Notes under the pieces: model-generated
Seen by the model: the letters and a program-made list of their open reading frames with translations, nothing else
Told to the model about the DNA's origin: nothing
Databases searched by the model: none
Shown: positions 34,418-43,674 of the stretch, piece after piece
Layout of the letters: every line of letters begins with the position of its first letter
Position numbering within the stretch: the first letter of the stretch is position 1
Assembly: GCA_023664445.1 (NCBI GenBank)
Contig: JAMPFN010000005.1
Coordinates: 1-64,000 of the forward strand
Length of the DNA: 64,000 bases
Origin: Clostridium sp.
GTDB lineage: Bacteria > Bacillota > Clostridia > Oscillospirales > Ruminococcaceae
Direction of reading: 5' to 3'
Made by a program: the position numbers and the translations under genes

Positions 34418-35455
34418 TCATTTATCCTGTGAAGGCTGCTTTAATCTTTTTAATATTTCATTTGAAACCTGATCAATATTATCTCCGCCTTGGTAAGTAC
34501 AATGGGAGCAAAATTCAAAAGCTTCTCTCCCCTGTTCAACAAGTTTTATCTGTAATTGCCTTAATTTATCCGAATGCCAAATATCCCTAAGGCTTTCTTC
34601 ATTGACATTCCCATATACGACTGCAAATTTCCAATCAACGCAGCATCCGCTTACTGCGCCGTTGCTGTGTATTGTCATCTGATACAACGGCATTGAACAT
34701 AAATTTCCACTTCCGACAACTCTTTCATAATCCCATTTATCTGACGATTTTGCATTATTGTCTACTTTAAATTCGCTCCAGATTTCTTTGACATTTTCTA
34801 TAATACAACTGTCAGAGCAATTTTTAAACATATCAAAATAAGCTTTCTTTCTATCAGCTGTATTAAGCATAGTGTTTACAGCCTTGATCTGTATTATCAT
34901 ATTTTTATTTTTAGCAGTTTTTTTATTATAGAGATCTCTTATATTTTCAACAATGGTATTTATGTCAACATCTGCTCCGCATAAATTTTTATAATCGTTA
35001 TTATCTATTCCCTCAATAGATACTTTCAATACGTCAAGACCGCTATCGACAAGCTTATCATTAAGTTCCGGAGATAATAGCGATCCGTTGGTAACTGTTC
35101 TGATTTTACCTACAACATTATTATCCTTTAAATATTTTATCATTTCTATAAAGTTTTTGTTAAGCAGCGGTTCTCCGAAAGCATATAAATCAGCAACATG
35201 AATTTTTTGTTTAAATTCTTTCATATCGCCAACGATTTTTTTAAACAGCTCAAACGACATCATTTTATGTCGTTCTTCATTCATAAAATCCGAATTATTG
35301 CATGGACAAAATGAACACTTAAAATTACAAGCGCCGCAAGGATCAATATTAACAATAAAAGGCGCCTCTAATGGAACGACAGTTTCAAGGCGCGTTCTTG
35401 TGTTGGTATATTCCTTCACCTGCATATCTTTTATTAAGTCTTTATTTTCCGGCAT
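34418..35455 (-). CDS. Radical SAM/SPASM domain enzyme
   Basis: 345 residues. The [4Fe-4S] radical SAM motif is CNFKCSFC within DPCGACNFKCSFCPCNN; the core continues with YAFGEPLLNKNFIEMI and VTNGSLLSPE. A C-terminal SPASM cluster region has LCSMPLYQMTIHSNGAVSGCC and FEFCSHCTYQGG. GGAGG lies 5 nt before ATG 35455. It overlaps neuC by 14 bp and sits between the legionaminic genes and the glycosyltransferase, so it may deoxygenate, epimerise or otherwise modify the nonulosonic acid, or act on the acceptor. Substrate unknown. Confidence 0.88.
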   Translation of the reverse strand: MPENKDLIKDMQVKEYTNTRTRLETVVPLEAPFIVNIDPCGACNFKCSFCPCNNSDFMNEERHKMMSFELFKKIVGDMKEFKQKIHVADLYAFGEPLLNKNFIEMIKYLKDNNVVGKIRTVTNGSLLSPELNDKLVDSGLDVLKVSIEGIDNNDYKNLCGADVDINTIVENIRDLYNKKTAKNKNMIIQIKAVNTMLNTADRKKAYFDMFKNCSDSCIIENVKEIWSEFKVDNNAKSSDKWDYERVVGSGNLCSMPLYQMTIHSNGAVSGCCVDWKFAVVYGNVNEESLRDIWHSDKLRQLQIKLVEQGREAFEFCSHCTYQGGDNIDQVSNEILKRLKQPSQDK

Positions 35456-36608
35456 GATTACCTCCATTTTTTATATCATAAAAATTTTTTTTCAAATCAA
35501 CATTCTCCTTAAACGTTTCCTTTATGACCGAAAGAATTTGTTCTGATGTGTTACCGCTTCCATACAGAACAGATTTTTTATGTTCCATATTTAAAGCCGT
35601 TTTTATAGCTCCTTGTATTTCGCTGACTTTATTTCCACAGTTGATAATCGTTTCAGTCATCAATCTCCCCTTTTGTCTGTCACCTATATTAACCGTTGGC
35701 GTTCCTATTATAGGCGCCTCAATAATTCCGCTTGAAGAATTACCTAAAACAAATTCTGCATATCTTACTGCATTCAAATAGTTTTTCATTCCCAGTGATG
35801 AAACAAATTTTATATGATCATTTTTGACCGCATAGCTTTCAATTTTTTTATTGATTATTTCTCCGCCTGCATCCGAATTGGCTTTGGAAACAATAAAATA
35901 TAAATCTTCAAAAGAATTCATTGCTTCAAAAAGACAATCCACTTGTTCTTCGGCAGTATTGCATTCAAGGGTTACAGGATGAAATGTTACCATTGCATAC
36001 TTGCAGTTTTCAGGCAATTCCAATTCAGATAACAAATTATCTTTTTCGATCGCATCTATATTCAGAATATTTTCCGCTGCCAATGCTCCAAAATTAAAAA
36101 CTCTCGAGGGAGATTCGCCCAATTGAATTATTCGGTTTTTATATACTTCCGTAGATGCAAAATGAAGATAGCTCATTTTTGTTATTGCATGACGAATGCA
36201 ATCATCTACCGCGCCTTCGGACAATTCCCCTCCATGAATATGACATATCGGTATTCTTTCATTTAATGCCGCACAGGCTATTGCCAACATTTCGGTGCGA
36301 TCACCTAAAATAAAAACCAAGTCCGCTCGATCATCTCTGAAGTATTCCGCAAAAGCTTCAAGAGTCTTTGCCATTGAAACTGAAATATCATAAGAACTGT
36401 TGCCATCTGAATGTATCGGAATTTTCTTGTTTATGGGATAGCCGTCACTTATTATCTCATTTATTGTATATCCGTATTTTTCAGACAGATGTGTTCCGGT
36501 AACAATTAATTTCAATTCTATGTCCGAATCGTTATTCAATCTTTTTATCAGCGGATTCAATATACCATATTCCGCACGGGTTGCAGTAACAACAGCAGCT
36601 TTTATCAT
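35442..36608 (-). CDS. neuC: Hydrolysing UDP/GDP-N-acetyl-hexosamine 2-epimerase (NeuC/LegG)
   Basis: 388 residues, GT-B fold. TGTHLSEKYGYTINEI, FILGDRTEMLAIACAALNERIPICHIHGGELSEGAVDDCIRHAITK and LGNSSSGIIEAPIIGTPTVNIGDRQKGR are hallmarks of the hydrolysing 2-epimerases. In the legionaminic pathway the enzyme (LegG) removes the nucleotide from NDP-2,4-diacetamido-2,4,6-trideoxyglucose and gives the 6-deoxymannose derivative. It overlaps the synthase gene by 4 bp, and the whole set of neighbours argues for legionaminic rather than sialic acid. Confidence 0.93.
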   Translation of the reverse strand: MIKAAVVTATRAEYGILNPLIKRLNNDSDIELKLIVTGTHLSEKYGYTINEIISDGYPINKKIPIHSDGNSSYDISVSMAKTLEAFAEYFRDDRADLVFILGDRTEMLAIACAALNERIPICHIHGGELSEGAVDDCIRHAITKMSYLHFASTEVYKNRIIQLGESPSRVFNFGALAAENILNIDAIEKDNLLSELELPENCKYAMVTFHPVTLECNTAEEQVDCLFEAMNSFEDLYFIVSKANSDAGGEIINKKIESYAVKNDHIKFVSSLGMKNYLNAVRYAEFVLGNSSSGIIEAPIIGTPTVNIGDRQKGRLMTETIINCGNKVSEIQGAIKTALNMEHKKSVLYGSGNTSEQILSVIKETFKENVDLKKNFYDIKNGGNHAGK

Positions 36609-37612
36609 ACTTCCACCTCGGCAATTATAAGTTCGTCTTCTTCAAAATCTTTTACTGCTTTTGTTCCAATTACATCATACCACTTCATGGGACTCAAACC
36701 AATCCCGGGTCTTTTAACCGTAAGATTTTCTGCTGTAAATACTTCGCCCTTTTTTATATTTCTTTTAGCAACTATGCTTTTTCTTGCAGCTGATATATTC
36801 TTCAGTTCAGATTCCGTAGGTTTCTTTTGACCGTTACCTAAAGCCAATTCAATATTTCTGATAGAATCGACCATAGCTTTCAGTTCATCCGGCTCAAGAC
36901 TTGCCATATGATCCGGACCTTTCATTCTTCTATCCAATGTAAAATGTTTTTCAATGACTTCTGCTCCTAATGCAGCTGCGGCAATGGGGACATCTATACC
37001 TTTTGTATGATCTGAATAACCTACTGGAATCTTAAATAATCTTTCCATATGTTTCATCGCAAGAAGATTTACATCATTTAGCATTGTAGGATATTCCGTA
37101 TTGCAGTGCAGTAATGTTATATCAGTTGCGCCATTTTTTTTCAATATTTCAATTGTATCTTCTATTTCTGCAATTTCGCTCATTCCTGTAGACAAAACCA
37201 CCTTTTTTTTAGTTTTTCCGATTCTTTCAAGAAATGGCAAATTTGTTATTTCTCCTGATGGAATCTTCCAAAAATCCATGCCCAGACTGTCAAGAAAATC
37301 TATACTGACCAAGTCAAAAGGAGTAGAAATAAAACCTATTTCCTTTTCGTCGCAATATTGTTTAAGCTCTCTGAAATCTTCCTGAGTCAGCGCAAGCCTT
37401 TCTAACATTTGCAGCTGTGTTTCATTTTTATTTGTCGTATTGTTTTGATATTCAGCTTTCTGCGCATATTTAGATACGAGATTTTCAGGAACAAAGGTTT
37501 GAAATTTAATATAATCGACTCCCGCTTCTTTAGCCTTTATAACCATTTTTTTTGCAGTATTAATATCTCCATTATGATTAACGCCTGCTTCTGCTATAAT
37601 TATTCTATGCAT
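36605..37612 (-). CDS. neuB: Nonulosonic acid synthase (NeuB/LegI)
   Basis: 335 residues. TIM barrel condensing phosphoenolpyruvate with a 6-carbon sugar: AEAGVNHNGDINTAKKMVIKAKEAGVDYIKFQTF, LSTGMSE, YSDHTKG and EKHFTLDRRMKGPDH are conserved. A C-terminal SAF antifreeze-like domain follows (GEVFTAENLTVKRPGIGLSPMKW). The context (legB, legC, acetyltransferase, hydrolysing epimerase) points to legionaminic acid synthase LegI. No CMP-nonulosonate synthetase gene is found in the window. Confidence 0.95.
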   Translation of the reverse strand: MHRIIIAEAGVNHNGDINTAKKMVIKAKEAGVDYIKFQTFVPENLVSKYAQKAEYQNNTTNKNETQLQMLERLALTQEDFRELKQYCDEKEIGFISTPFDLVSIDFLDSLGMDFWKIPSGEITNLPFLERIGKTKKKVVLSTGMSEIAEIEDTIEILKKNGATDITLLHCNTEYPTMLNDVNLLAMKHMERLFKIPVGYSDHTKGIDVPIAAAALGAEVIEKHFTLDRRMKGPDHMASLEPDELKAMVDSIRNIELALGNGQKKPTESELKNISAARKSIVAKRNIKKGEVFTAENLTVKRPGIGLSPMKWYDVIGTKAVKDFEEDELIIAEVEV

Positions 37613-37613
37613 A

Positions 37614-38240
37614 TTAATTTATTTTCCTTCCCGGAACCCCAACAATAGCATCTCCGTTTTCAACATTTCTGATTATTGAGGAACCTGCGCCTATTGTCGC
37701 AAAGCTGCCTATCTTTATTCCCTGGATAACCGTTGATCCTGCACCGATAAAAGAATGATCTCCTACATAAACATTTCCGCATAATATAGCTCCGACAGCA
37801 ACATGACTAAAATCGCCTATTATACATTCATGTTCAACTATAGCGCCGGTATTGATAATTGACATTTTTCCTACAAAAGCATAAGCGTTAACGACAGCTT
37901 TTTTTCCTATGAAAACTCCCTGTCCTATTTTTGCATTTCTCGAAATAACAGCCGACGGATCAATTATAGTTGGAACATCAAAACCAATATCAATCAATTG
38001 GCTGTATATATTATCTCTTAATCTGCTGTTTCCCATAAATCCTATGCCAATAGCAGCATTTTTAATGCCGTTTTTAAATAGATTATTCAAAACCTCATCT
38101 GTTCCAAGATAAGGCAATCGGCTTTCATTATTCTCTTTTATATCAACATATCCGACAATATTATATCTATTCATGGATATTATTGTGTCCTCAACGCTTT
38201 TTCCGTTTCCACCATAACCTATAAGGATAATATCATCCAT
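37614..38240 (-). CDS. NeuD/PglD-type sugar O/N-acetyltransferase (LegH-like)
   Basis: 208 residues: N-terminal Rossmann-like sugar-binding domain (DDIILIGYGGNGKSV) and a left-handed beta helix of hexapeptide repeats (ISRNAKIGQGVFIGKKAVVNAYAFVG... IGAGSTVIQGIKIG). EHECIIGDFSHVAVGA carries the conserved catalytic histidine found in PglD. In the legionaminic pathway LegH acetylates the 4-amino group made by LegC, whose gene ends 3 bp upstream. Its start is at 38240 and it is followed after one base by the synthase gene. Confidence 0.9.
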   Translation of the reverse strand: MDDIILIGYGGNGKSVEDTIISMNRYNIVGYVDIKENNESRLPYLGTDEVLNNLFKNGIKNAAIGIGFMGNSRLRDNIYSQLIDIGFDVPTIIDPSAVISRNAKIGQGVFIGKKAVVNAYAFVGKMSIINTGAIVEHECIIGDFSHVAVGAILCGNVYVGDHSFIGAGSTVIQGIKIGSFATIGAGSSIIRNVENGDAIVGVPGRKIN

Positions 38241-38243
38241 TTA

Positions 38244-39440
38244 TTACTCTCCTGTGTTTTTACAAGAATACTTATTCAATATTTCTATTAGATTTTCAGC
38301 TGTATATTTTATATCGGCTTCAGTTAAATTAGTGCTGCATGGAATATTAATAATACGCTCACTATAGTATAATGCCGTTTCGATTTTATATGCTCCGGAT
38401 TCCATATATGGTTTTTGCAGATGAATAAGACCCCATACAGGTCGTGTTTGTATTCCTCTTTTATTTAATTCTCCAATTAATTCTTTTGTTGATATATTTA
38501 TATGTTTTTTATCTATGTCCAAGGAATAAAACCACTGATTAGAATAAGTATTTTCTCTGAATTCCAATAGCTTTGCATATTCAAAATCTTTTAACAGCTC
38601 TTTGTATAAATTCCAATTTTTATGTTTACGTTCTATAAACTTCGGCAAATATTCTAATTGTGCAACACCTATAGCTGCCTGAAGATTGGTCATTCTATAA
38701 TTAAATCCTATTTCATTATGTATATAAAACAGTACATCGTCTTTACATTGAGTGGATTTATAACGAATGTGCCGTACCGAATCGGCGTCCAAAGCAGTAA
38801 CCGCTCCACCTCCGCCTGTAGTAATAATCTTATTTCCGTTAAATGAAAAAGTGCCGAAATCTCCGATAGTTCCTGCAAATTTTCCTTTATACTTTCCTTC
38901 TGTATAACGGCTTCCCAAAGCTTCTGTTGCGTCCTCTATGACCTTGAGATTATATTTTTCCGCAATTTCCATTATAGCTTCCATATCGGCTAAATTGCCA
39001 AATACATGAACTACTACAATCGCCTTTACATGACTGCCATTTTTTTTCAGATGAAGTTCGTTGTTTTCAAATATGCATTCTTGTTCACAAAATTGCCTTA
39101 GTTTAATAGGATCTATGCAAAGGCTATCATCACAATCCATAAAATAAGGATCTGCAAATTGATATTTAACCGGATTTACTGCTGCAATAAATGTAAGTGT
39201 CGGAACAATTACCGTATCGCCCGGCAAAACATTGCACTCCATTAATGATAAATGAATTGCACTTGTTCCGCTTTGACATGCGCATACATCCGAGACGTTT
39301 ATATATTCTGCCAATTTATCTTCCAGTTCGGTAATATAAGCGCCGCCTGTTGAAACCCAGCCCTGTTTAACAGCTGAATTAACATATTTAAGTTCATTTC
39401 CTTCAAAATTAGGCACAGACAACGGTATGTAATGATCCAT
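38244..39440 (-). CDS. legC: LegC-type PLP aminotransferase
   Basis: About 398 residues, DegT/DnrJ/EryC1/StrS family. IPLSVPNFEGNELKYVNSAVKQGWVSTGG is characteristic of the LegC branch; the PLP site shows IEDATEALGS, and the Schiff-base lysine in FSFNGNKIITTGGGG. Installs the 4-amino group on the 4-keto sugar produced by LegB. ATG 39440 gives a standard start; a TTG codon lies 12 bp further out. Confidence 0.93.
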   Translation of the reverse strand: MDHYIPLSVPNFEGNELKYVNSAVKQGWVSTGGAYITELEDKLAEYINVSDVCACQSGTSAIHLSLMECNVLPGDTVIVPTLTFIAAVNPVKYQFADPYFMDCDDSLCIDPIKLRQFCEQECIFENNELHLKKNGSHVKAIVVVHVFGNLADMEAIMEIAEKYNLKVIEDATEALGSRYTEGKYKGKFAGTIGDFGTFSFNGNKIITTGGGGAVTALDADSVRHIRYKSTQCKDDVLFYIHNEIGFNYRMTNLQAAIGVAQLEYLPKFIERKHKNWNLYKELLKDFEYAKLLEFRENTYSNQWFYSLDIDKKHINISTKELIGELNKRGIQTRPVWGLIHLQKPYMESGAYKIETALYYSERIINIPCSTNLTEADIKYTAENLIEILNKYSCKNTGE

Positions 39441-39480
39441 TTTTTCACCCAAAGCCTTTCTTTTAATACGATACTATTTT

Positions 39481-40689
39481 TTACATTTTACTGTCCAATG
39501 ATTTTCCTGTTTCTATATGTTCAAAATTAGAGATATATTTTGACAATAAATCTACAACGTCTTTTTTTGTTAAATTATTTTTTTCAAATATTAAATAAAG
39601 TTCATTATATAACGAGTTGATTTTTTCCTTATCGGGAATTTCTTTGTTTATTATAACTCCCAGTGAATTAAATCGTCCCATATCCAATTGCTCGCTATCG
39701 ATATAAAATTCCTCATAAAGTTTCTCTCCCGAAGTATCGGATTCAGAATAAATTACAGGATATTTTTTACAGTTATTCTTTAGATTTACCGATTGATCAA
39801 TTGCCTCCTGCTCAGTACTGCATCTCAAAACCTCATAACCGCTTTCATTAAGAAGATTAGTTGCTATACGATCAAAAGACATCATCTGTGCTTCCTTAAG
39901 CTTCGGGAAAAAGATTTCCCTATTATTACCAAGTATTGCAGAAAGCATACAAATCTGACCGCTTTCCTCTGGAGATACAAAATATCTTTTCACATCAAAC
40001 GGCGCTGATATTGGCTGACGCTTTTGCATTCGTTCCAAAAATCCTGCCGGAAGCGAACCGTTTGAAAATGCAACATTAGCAAAACGTGCCGTTTTTACAG
40101 GGTATACATCTGAGTAGGAAAATATAACATCCTCCATAATCCTCTTGCTTGCACCCATTATATTTACAGGATTTGCTGCTTTATCTGTAGATACGCAAAA
40201 ATATTCTTCCGGTTTATACTCTGATAACAAATCCAATAATTTTTTTGCATTTAAAATATTATTTCTGATAAGAGCTTCAACTGAAAAAATATCCTTTTCT
40301 GAACGAACGTGTTTATGTGCCGAAAAGTTTGCAACTATATCAAACCCCTTTCTGCTGCGAAACATTTTTTCAAATACTTCTGAAGCAAAATTTATAGGAT
40401 ACGGAATATAATCATCCGGAATAAATAAGCCTTTGGTAGAACGTAAATCTCTTGTAAGTTCAGCCAAGCCGTTTTCATTTATATCCACCACTACCAACGA
40501 TTTGGGTTTAAAAGGAAGTATGGCTTTTATAAAAGAACTGCCGATTGACCCTGCGCCGCCAACAACCAAAATCGTTTTTCCGTTTATCTTTTCATTTAAT
40601 TTTTCCGTATTTTCATTAATATCAGAAAGAAACATAGATTCCGGTCTTTGAGTAACATACTTACTTATAAAACTGTTTAAATCTAACAT
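39481..40689 (-). CDS. legB: LegB-type NDP-N-acetylglucosamine 4,6-dehydratase
   Basis: 402 residues, extended SDR. NAD-binding GGAGSIGSSF; active-site region FSAHKHVRSEKD and the later VSTDKAANPVNIMGASKR (Y-to-M type YxxxK variation seen in this group: MGASK). FANVAFSNGSLPAGFLERMQKRQPISAP is typical of the polysaccharide dehydratase family. The C-terminal extension to 400 residues is the LegB form. Works on the nucleotide sugar made by the PtmE-like enzyme upstream. Confidence 0.9.
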   Translation of the reverse strand: MLDLNSFISKYVTQRPESMFLSDINENTEKLNEKINGKTILVVGGAGSIGSSFIKAILPFKPKSLVVVDINENGLAELTRDLRSTKGLFIPDDYIPYPINFASEVFEKMFRSRKGFDIVANFSAHKHVRSEKDIFSVEALIRNNILNAKKLLDLLSEYKPEEYFCVSTDKAANPVNIMGASKRIMEDVIFSYSDVYPVKTARFANVAFSNGSLPAGFLERMQKRQPISAPFDVKRYFVSPEESGQICMLSAILGNNREIFFPKLKEAQMMSFDRIATNLLNESGYEVLRCSTEQEAIDQSVNLKNNCKKYPVIYSESDTSGEKLYEEFYIDSEQLDMGRFNSLGVIINKEIPDKEKINSLYNELYLIFEKNNLTKKDVVDLLSKYISNFEHIETGKSLDSKM

Positions 40690-40828
40690 TATTTTAATTA
40701 CTCCTCTTAATTTCTATTATGATCGCCTGTAAATATCTATGGATTCATCACTATGAAATTCAGGCGGTCTGTCTTTTTGGTTCTCTGTAGCCTGAAAATT
40801 AAATTTGCCATTCTTGTTTACATCATTA

Positions 40829-41884
40829 TTAATTATCGGGCTTTAAACCAAGATTTTTTTTCATTTCATCCAGCTTGCCAAGCTGTCCCATATCCATCCA
40901 TGATTTTTCTGAAATCGGAAAAACTCCCACTTTTCCATTTGAATCCATAATTCTTTTCGCCAAATCAGGAAGATGTATAAATTCATCTTGTTCTATATAA
41001 TCCATAACTTCCGGTTCGATCATATACAAACCTGTATTGATCATAAAAGAAAAATCCGGTTTTTCTTTTAAACTTATTACAGTCCCATTACTATCTGTTT
41101 CAACAACGCCATAAGGTATTACAATATTTCTTACAGAACACACAAATGTAATAAGATTATTTTGTTTTTTGTGCGTCTTATAAATGCACTCAAAATCTGC
41201 GTCTATCAAAACGTCACAGTTGGTAAGAAAAAATGTGGATTTTAATCTATCCCGCAGCAGTTTTAAACCGCCGGCTGTTCCCTGAAATTTATTTTCCTGA
41301 AAAAAATCAATATTATAATCCTTATCTATATCCTTCATATATGCTTTTATAATATTTGATTTATAGTTTAAAATCATTACTATATCATTACATCCATATC
41401 TCTCAAAAGAATGGATTATTCGTTCGGTAATAGTTTTATCTCCGATAGGAATAAGCGGTTTTGGCAATATTTCAGTATAAGGATATAATCTTGTTCCCTT
41501 TCCTCCTGCCATAATTACCAAAGGAATATCACAAAGTGAATCGTTAACTTTTTCGCAGGAGTTTATTTGATTGTAATCAACAACGTCTATCAAATGCATT
41601 TGTTCATCAACAATAGGATAGACAACACGAAGAAAATTTTTTCGTTCTTCATCTATCTCATCCTGAGAAAAATAGAGCTTTGGGGTTTTATTCATGGCTT
41701 CTGATATGTTTGCGGACAAAATTCCGCCCTTTAAAAAAAATCTTCTCATATCTCCATTTGAAAATAAACCTATAACCCTATTATCATCATCAACAATAAC
41801 AACCGCCTTAATAAATTCATTTTCCATTTTTTCAATAGCAGATTTTACAGTATTATCTAATGATATTTTATATTTTTTTAACAT
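40829..41884 (-). CDS. ptmE: PtmE-like nucleotidyltransferase with CBS pair
   Basis: 351 residues. Two N-terminal CBS domains (about 1-110: AVVIVDDDNRVIGLFSNGDMRRF) followed by a sugar-phosphate nucleotidyltransferase (AGGKGTRLYPYTEILPKPLIPIGDKTI, TNCDVLIDADFECI). The CBS-nucleotidyltransferase fusion matches PtmE, the GlcN-1-phosphate guanylyltransferase opening the GDP-linked legionaminic pathway in Campylobacter. This makes the pathway GDP-based. The gene starts 17 bp after the thiamine-diphosphate enzyme gene, joining the two sugar branches into one operon. Confidence 0.88.
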   Translation of the reverse strand: MLKKYKISLDNTVKSAIEKMENEFIKAVVIVDDDNRVIGLFSNGDMRRFFLKGGILSANISEAMNKTPKLYFSQDEIDEERKNFLRVVYPIVDEQMHLIDVVDYNQINSCEKVNDSLCDIPLVIMAGGKGTRLYPYTEILPKPLIPIGDKTITERIIHSFERYGCNDIVMILNYKSNIIKAYMKDIDKDYNIDFFQENKFQGTAGGLKLLRDRLKSTFFLTNCDVLIDADFECIYKTHKKQNNLITFVCSVRNIVIPYGVVETDSNGTVISLKEKPDFSFMINTGLYMIEPEVMDYIEQDEFIHLPDLAKRIMDSNGKVGVFPISEKSWMDMGQLGKLDEMKKNLGLKPDN

Positions 41885-41900
41885 AGCATTTTTCCCTATT

Positions 41901-43673
41901 TTATTGAATCATTAAAGATTTTATTTCTTCTTCCGAAAGAAACGGGCTCATGTCGTGCAAAGCAGGAGTTAACATATTTCCGTTTTCATCTGTACGGGAC
42001 ATAACCTTAGGAATAACAGGATTATTCAGCATCTGCTCGACTTCCAACAATACCCTTTCCTTAAAATCAAAAATTTCTTTTATTTTATTTTCAAGCTCTG
42101 CATTTGAAGAGCATTTTATATATTTAAAACCAAAAGTTTCGGCAACACTTTTAAAATCCGGAAAACTAACACCTGTTTCCTTATTGCATCCAATATAAAC
42201 GCCGTTAAAAAAGTTTTCACTTGTCTGTCTGATAGCCGCATATCCATCATTTGAAAAAACAACGACATTTATCGGAAGATTATAATGCCGTATTGTCTGA
42301 AGCTCTTGAAGATTCATCATTATGCTTCCATCGCCTGTAACGCATACAACATTTTTACCTGACGCAACAGCGCCTCCTATAGCTGCCGGCAAATCATATC
42401 CCATTGAACCGCAGGTATAATTTGTCAATACTCTTTGTTCCTTTTCATTTATTCCGATTTGCAGTTTTGCAGTATTTGCCGTATTGTTTCCAAGAGCTAC
42501 TATACTGTCCTTAGGTTCATTTTCCTCAAATTTTTTCCAGAAGTAATAAGAATTTACCCTTCCATCCATTTCCAGTTCACTTAAGGCTTCAAAAGCGTTA
42601 AATCTGACTTTTAAATTGCTGCAATATTCCCTCCAGGATTCAGAAATTTCAGTATCTATTTTATGTCCCTCTAATATGCTGAAAAAATTTTTCAAGTCCG
42701 AATGAATAAATAATTCTATATTTAATCCGGGCTTTTTGGCCTCATTTTCATCAGCATCTACCATTATTATTTTAGCCTTGGGCGCAAACTCGTCTTGATT
42801 GAATCCTGTCTGCCTAAATCCCAGGCTATTGCCTAAAACCAAAATAACATCTGAATTCTGAAGGATAAAGTTTCCGGTGCGAGGTCCCACATTACCTGAA
42901 GCGCCGTAATACAGCGGATGATTCATATACATCACATCTGCAACCCATGCTCCTCCTATTACGGGAATCTGCTGATTCTGAACAAAATTCAAAAATTCGT
43001 TCATTACATTTCCGCTCCGTATTCCGGAACCCGCCAAAATACATGGTCTGACAGCATTTTTCATTATTTTATTCAAAGCGCTGACATCAATACTTTTATA
43101 ATAGTTTTTATCTTCTTCAATCGGATATAAATCAGCTTCCTCTACAACAGCGCTTTGAATATCCTGAGGCACGTCGAGCCATACCGGTCCGCGTCGTCCG
43201 TCCATAGCAATTTTAAGAGCTTTATAAATCTCTTTTTTTATTGAAAGAGGATCTGTTATCATAACCGCATATTTAGTCATATTTTTTACAGTTGGAACAA
43301 TGTCAAATTCCTGAATTCCACGGTATCTCAAAGGAAGCCCCGATTTTTTTACAGAGATCTGATACCTTACCTGTCCGGAAAGAATTATCATCGGCAAGCT
43401 GTCCTGCCAAGCTCCCATTACTCCGGTCAAAGTGTTTGTTGCACCCGGTCCCGATGTGACACAAACAGCCGCGATTTTTCCGCTTAGTCTTGCATATGCT
43501 TCCGCTGCCATGCTGCATGCCTGCTCGTTATGATTAAATATTTTTTTTATTTTTTTATTTAAAGCCAAAGCATTGTCCAAATGCATTGCGCCTCCGCCTA
43601 CAACAGCAAAGCAATCGGTAATATTATTTTCCACCAAAATATCCATAATAATATCTGCAACTCTACGCTTCAT
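41901..43673 (-). CDS. Acetohydroxyacid synthase-like ThDP enzyme, candidate sugar two-carbon transferase (YerE-like)
   Basis: 590 residues with the three domains of the pyruvate-oxidase/AHAS family: N-terminal PYR domain with catalytic Glu (IFNHNEQACSMAAEAYAR) and SGPGATNTLTG; central domain (VLGNSLGFRQTG); C-terminal ThDP motif GDGSIMMNLQELQTIRH...NDG. Sitting between CDP-3,6-dideoxyhexose genes and not beside ilv genes, it is better read as a YerE-like enzyme that adds an acetyl unit from pyruvate to a 4-keto sugar, the step that gives yersiniose, than as a biosynthetic acetolactate synthase. Domain identity is firm; sugar role is inferred. Confidence 0.88.
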   Translation of the reverse strand: MKRRVADIIMDILVENNITDCFAVVGGGAMHLDNALALNKKIKKIFNHNEQACSMAAEAYARLSGKIAAVCVTSGPGATNTLTGVMGAWQDSLPMIILSGQVRYQISVKKSGLPLRYRGIQEFDIVPTVKNMTKYAVMITDPLSIKKEIYKALKIAMDGRRGPVWLDVPQDIQSAVVEEADLYPIEEDKNYYKSIDVSALNKIMKNAVRPCILAGSGIRSGNVMNEFLNFVQNQQIPVIGGAWVADVMYMNHPLYYGASGNVGPRTGNFILQNSDVILVLGNSLGFRQTGFNQDEFAPKAKIIMVDADENEAKKPGLNIELFIHSDLKNFFSILEGHKIDTEISESWREYCSNLKVRFNAFEALSELEMDGRVNSYYFWKKFEENEPKDSIVALGNNTANTAKLQIGINEKEQRVLTNYTCGSMGYDLPAAIGGAVASGKNVVCVTGDGSIMMNLQELQTIRHYNLPINVVVFSNDGYAAIRQTSENFFNGVYIGCNKETGVSFPDFKSVAETFGFKYIKCSSNAELENKIKEIFDFKERVLLEVEQMLNNPVIPKVMSRTDENGNMLTPALHDMSPFLSEEEIKSLMIQ

Positions 43674-43674
43674 G

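Noticed and set aside
41901-43673. IlvB acetolactate synthase for valine and leucine synthesis
   Set aside because: No ilvN, ilvC or other branched amino-acid gene is nearby, and both flanking genes are sugar-nucleotide genes.
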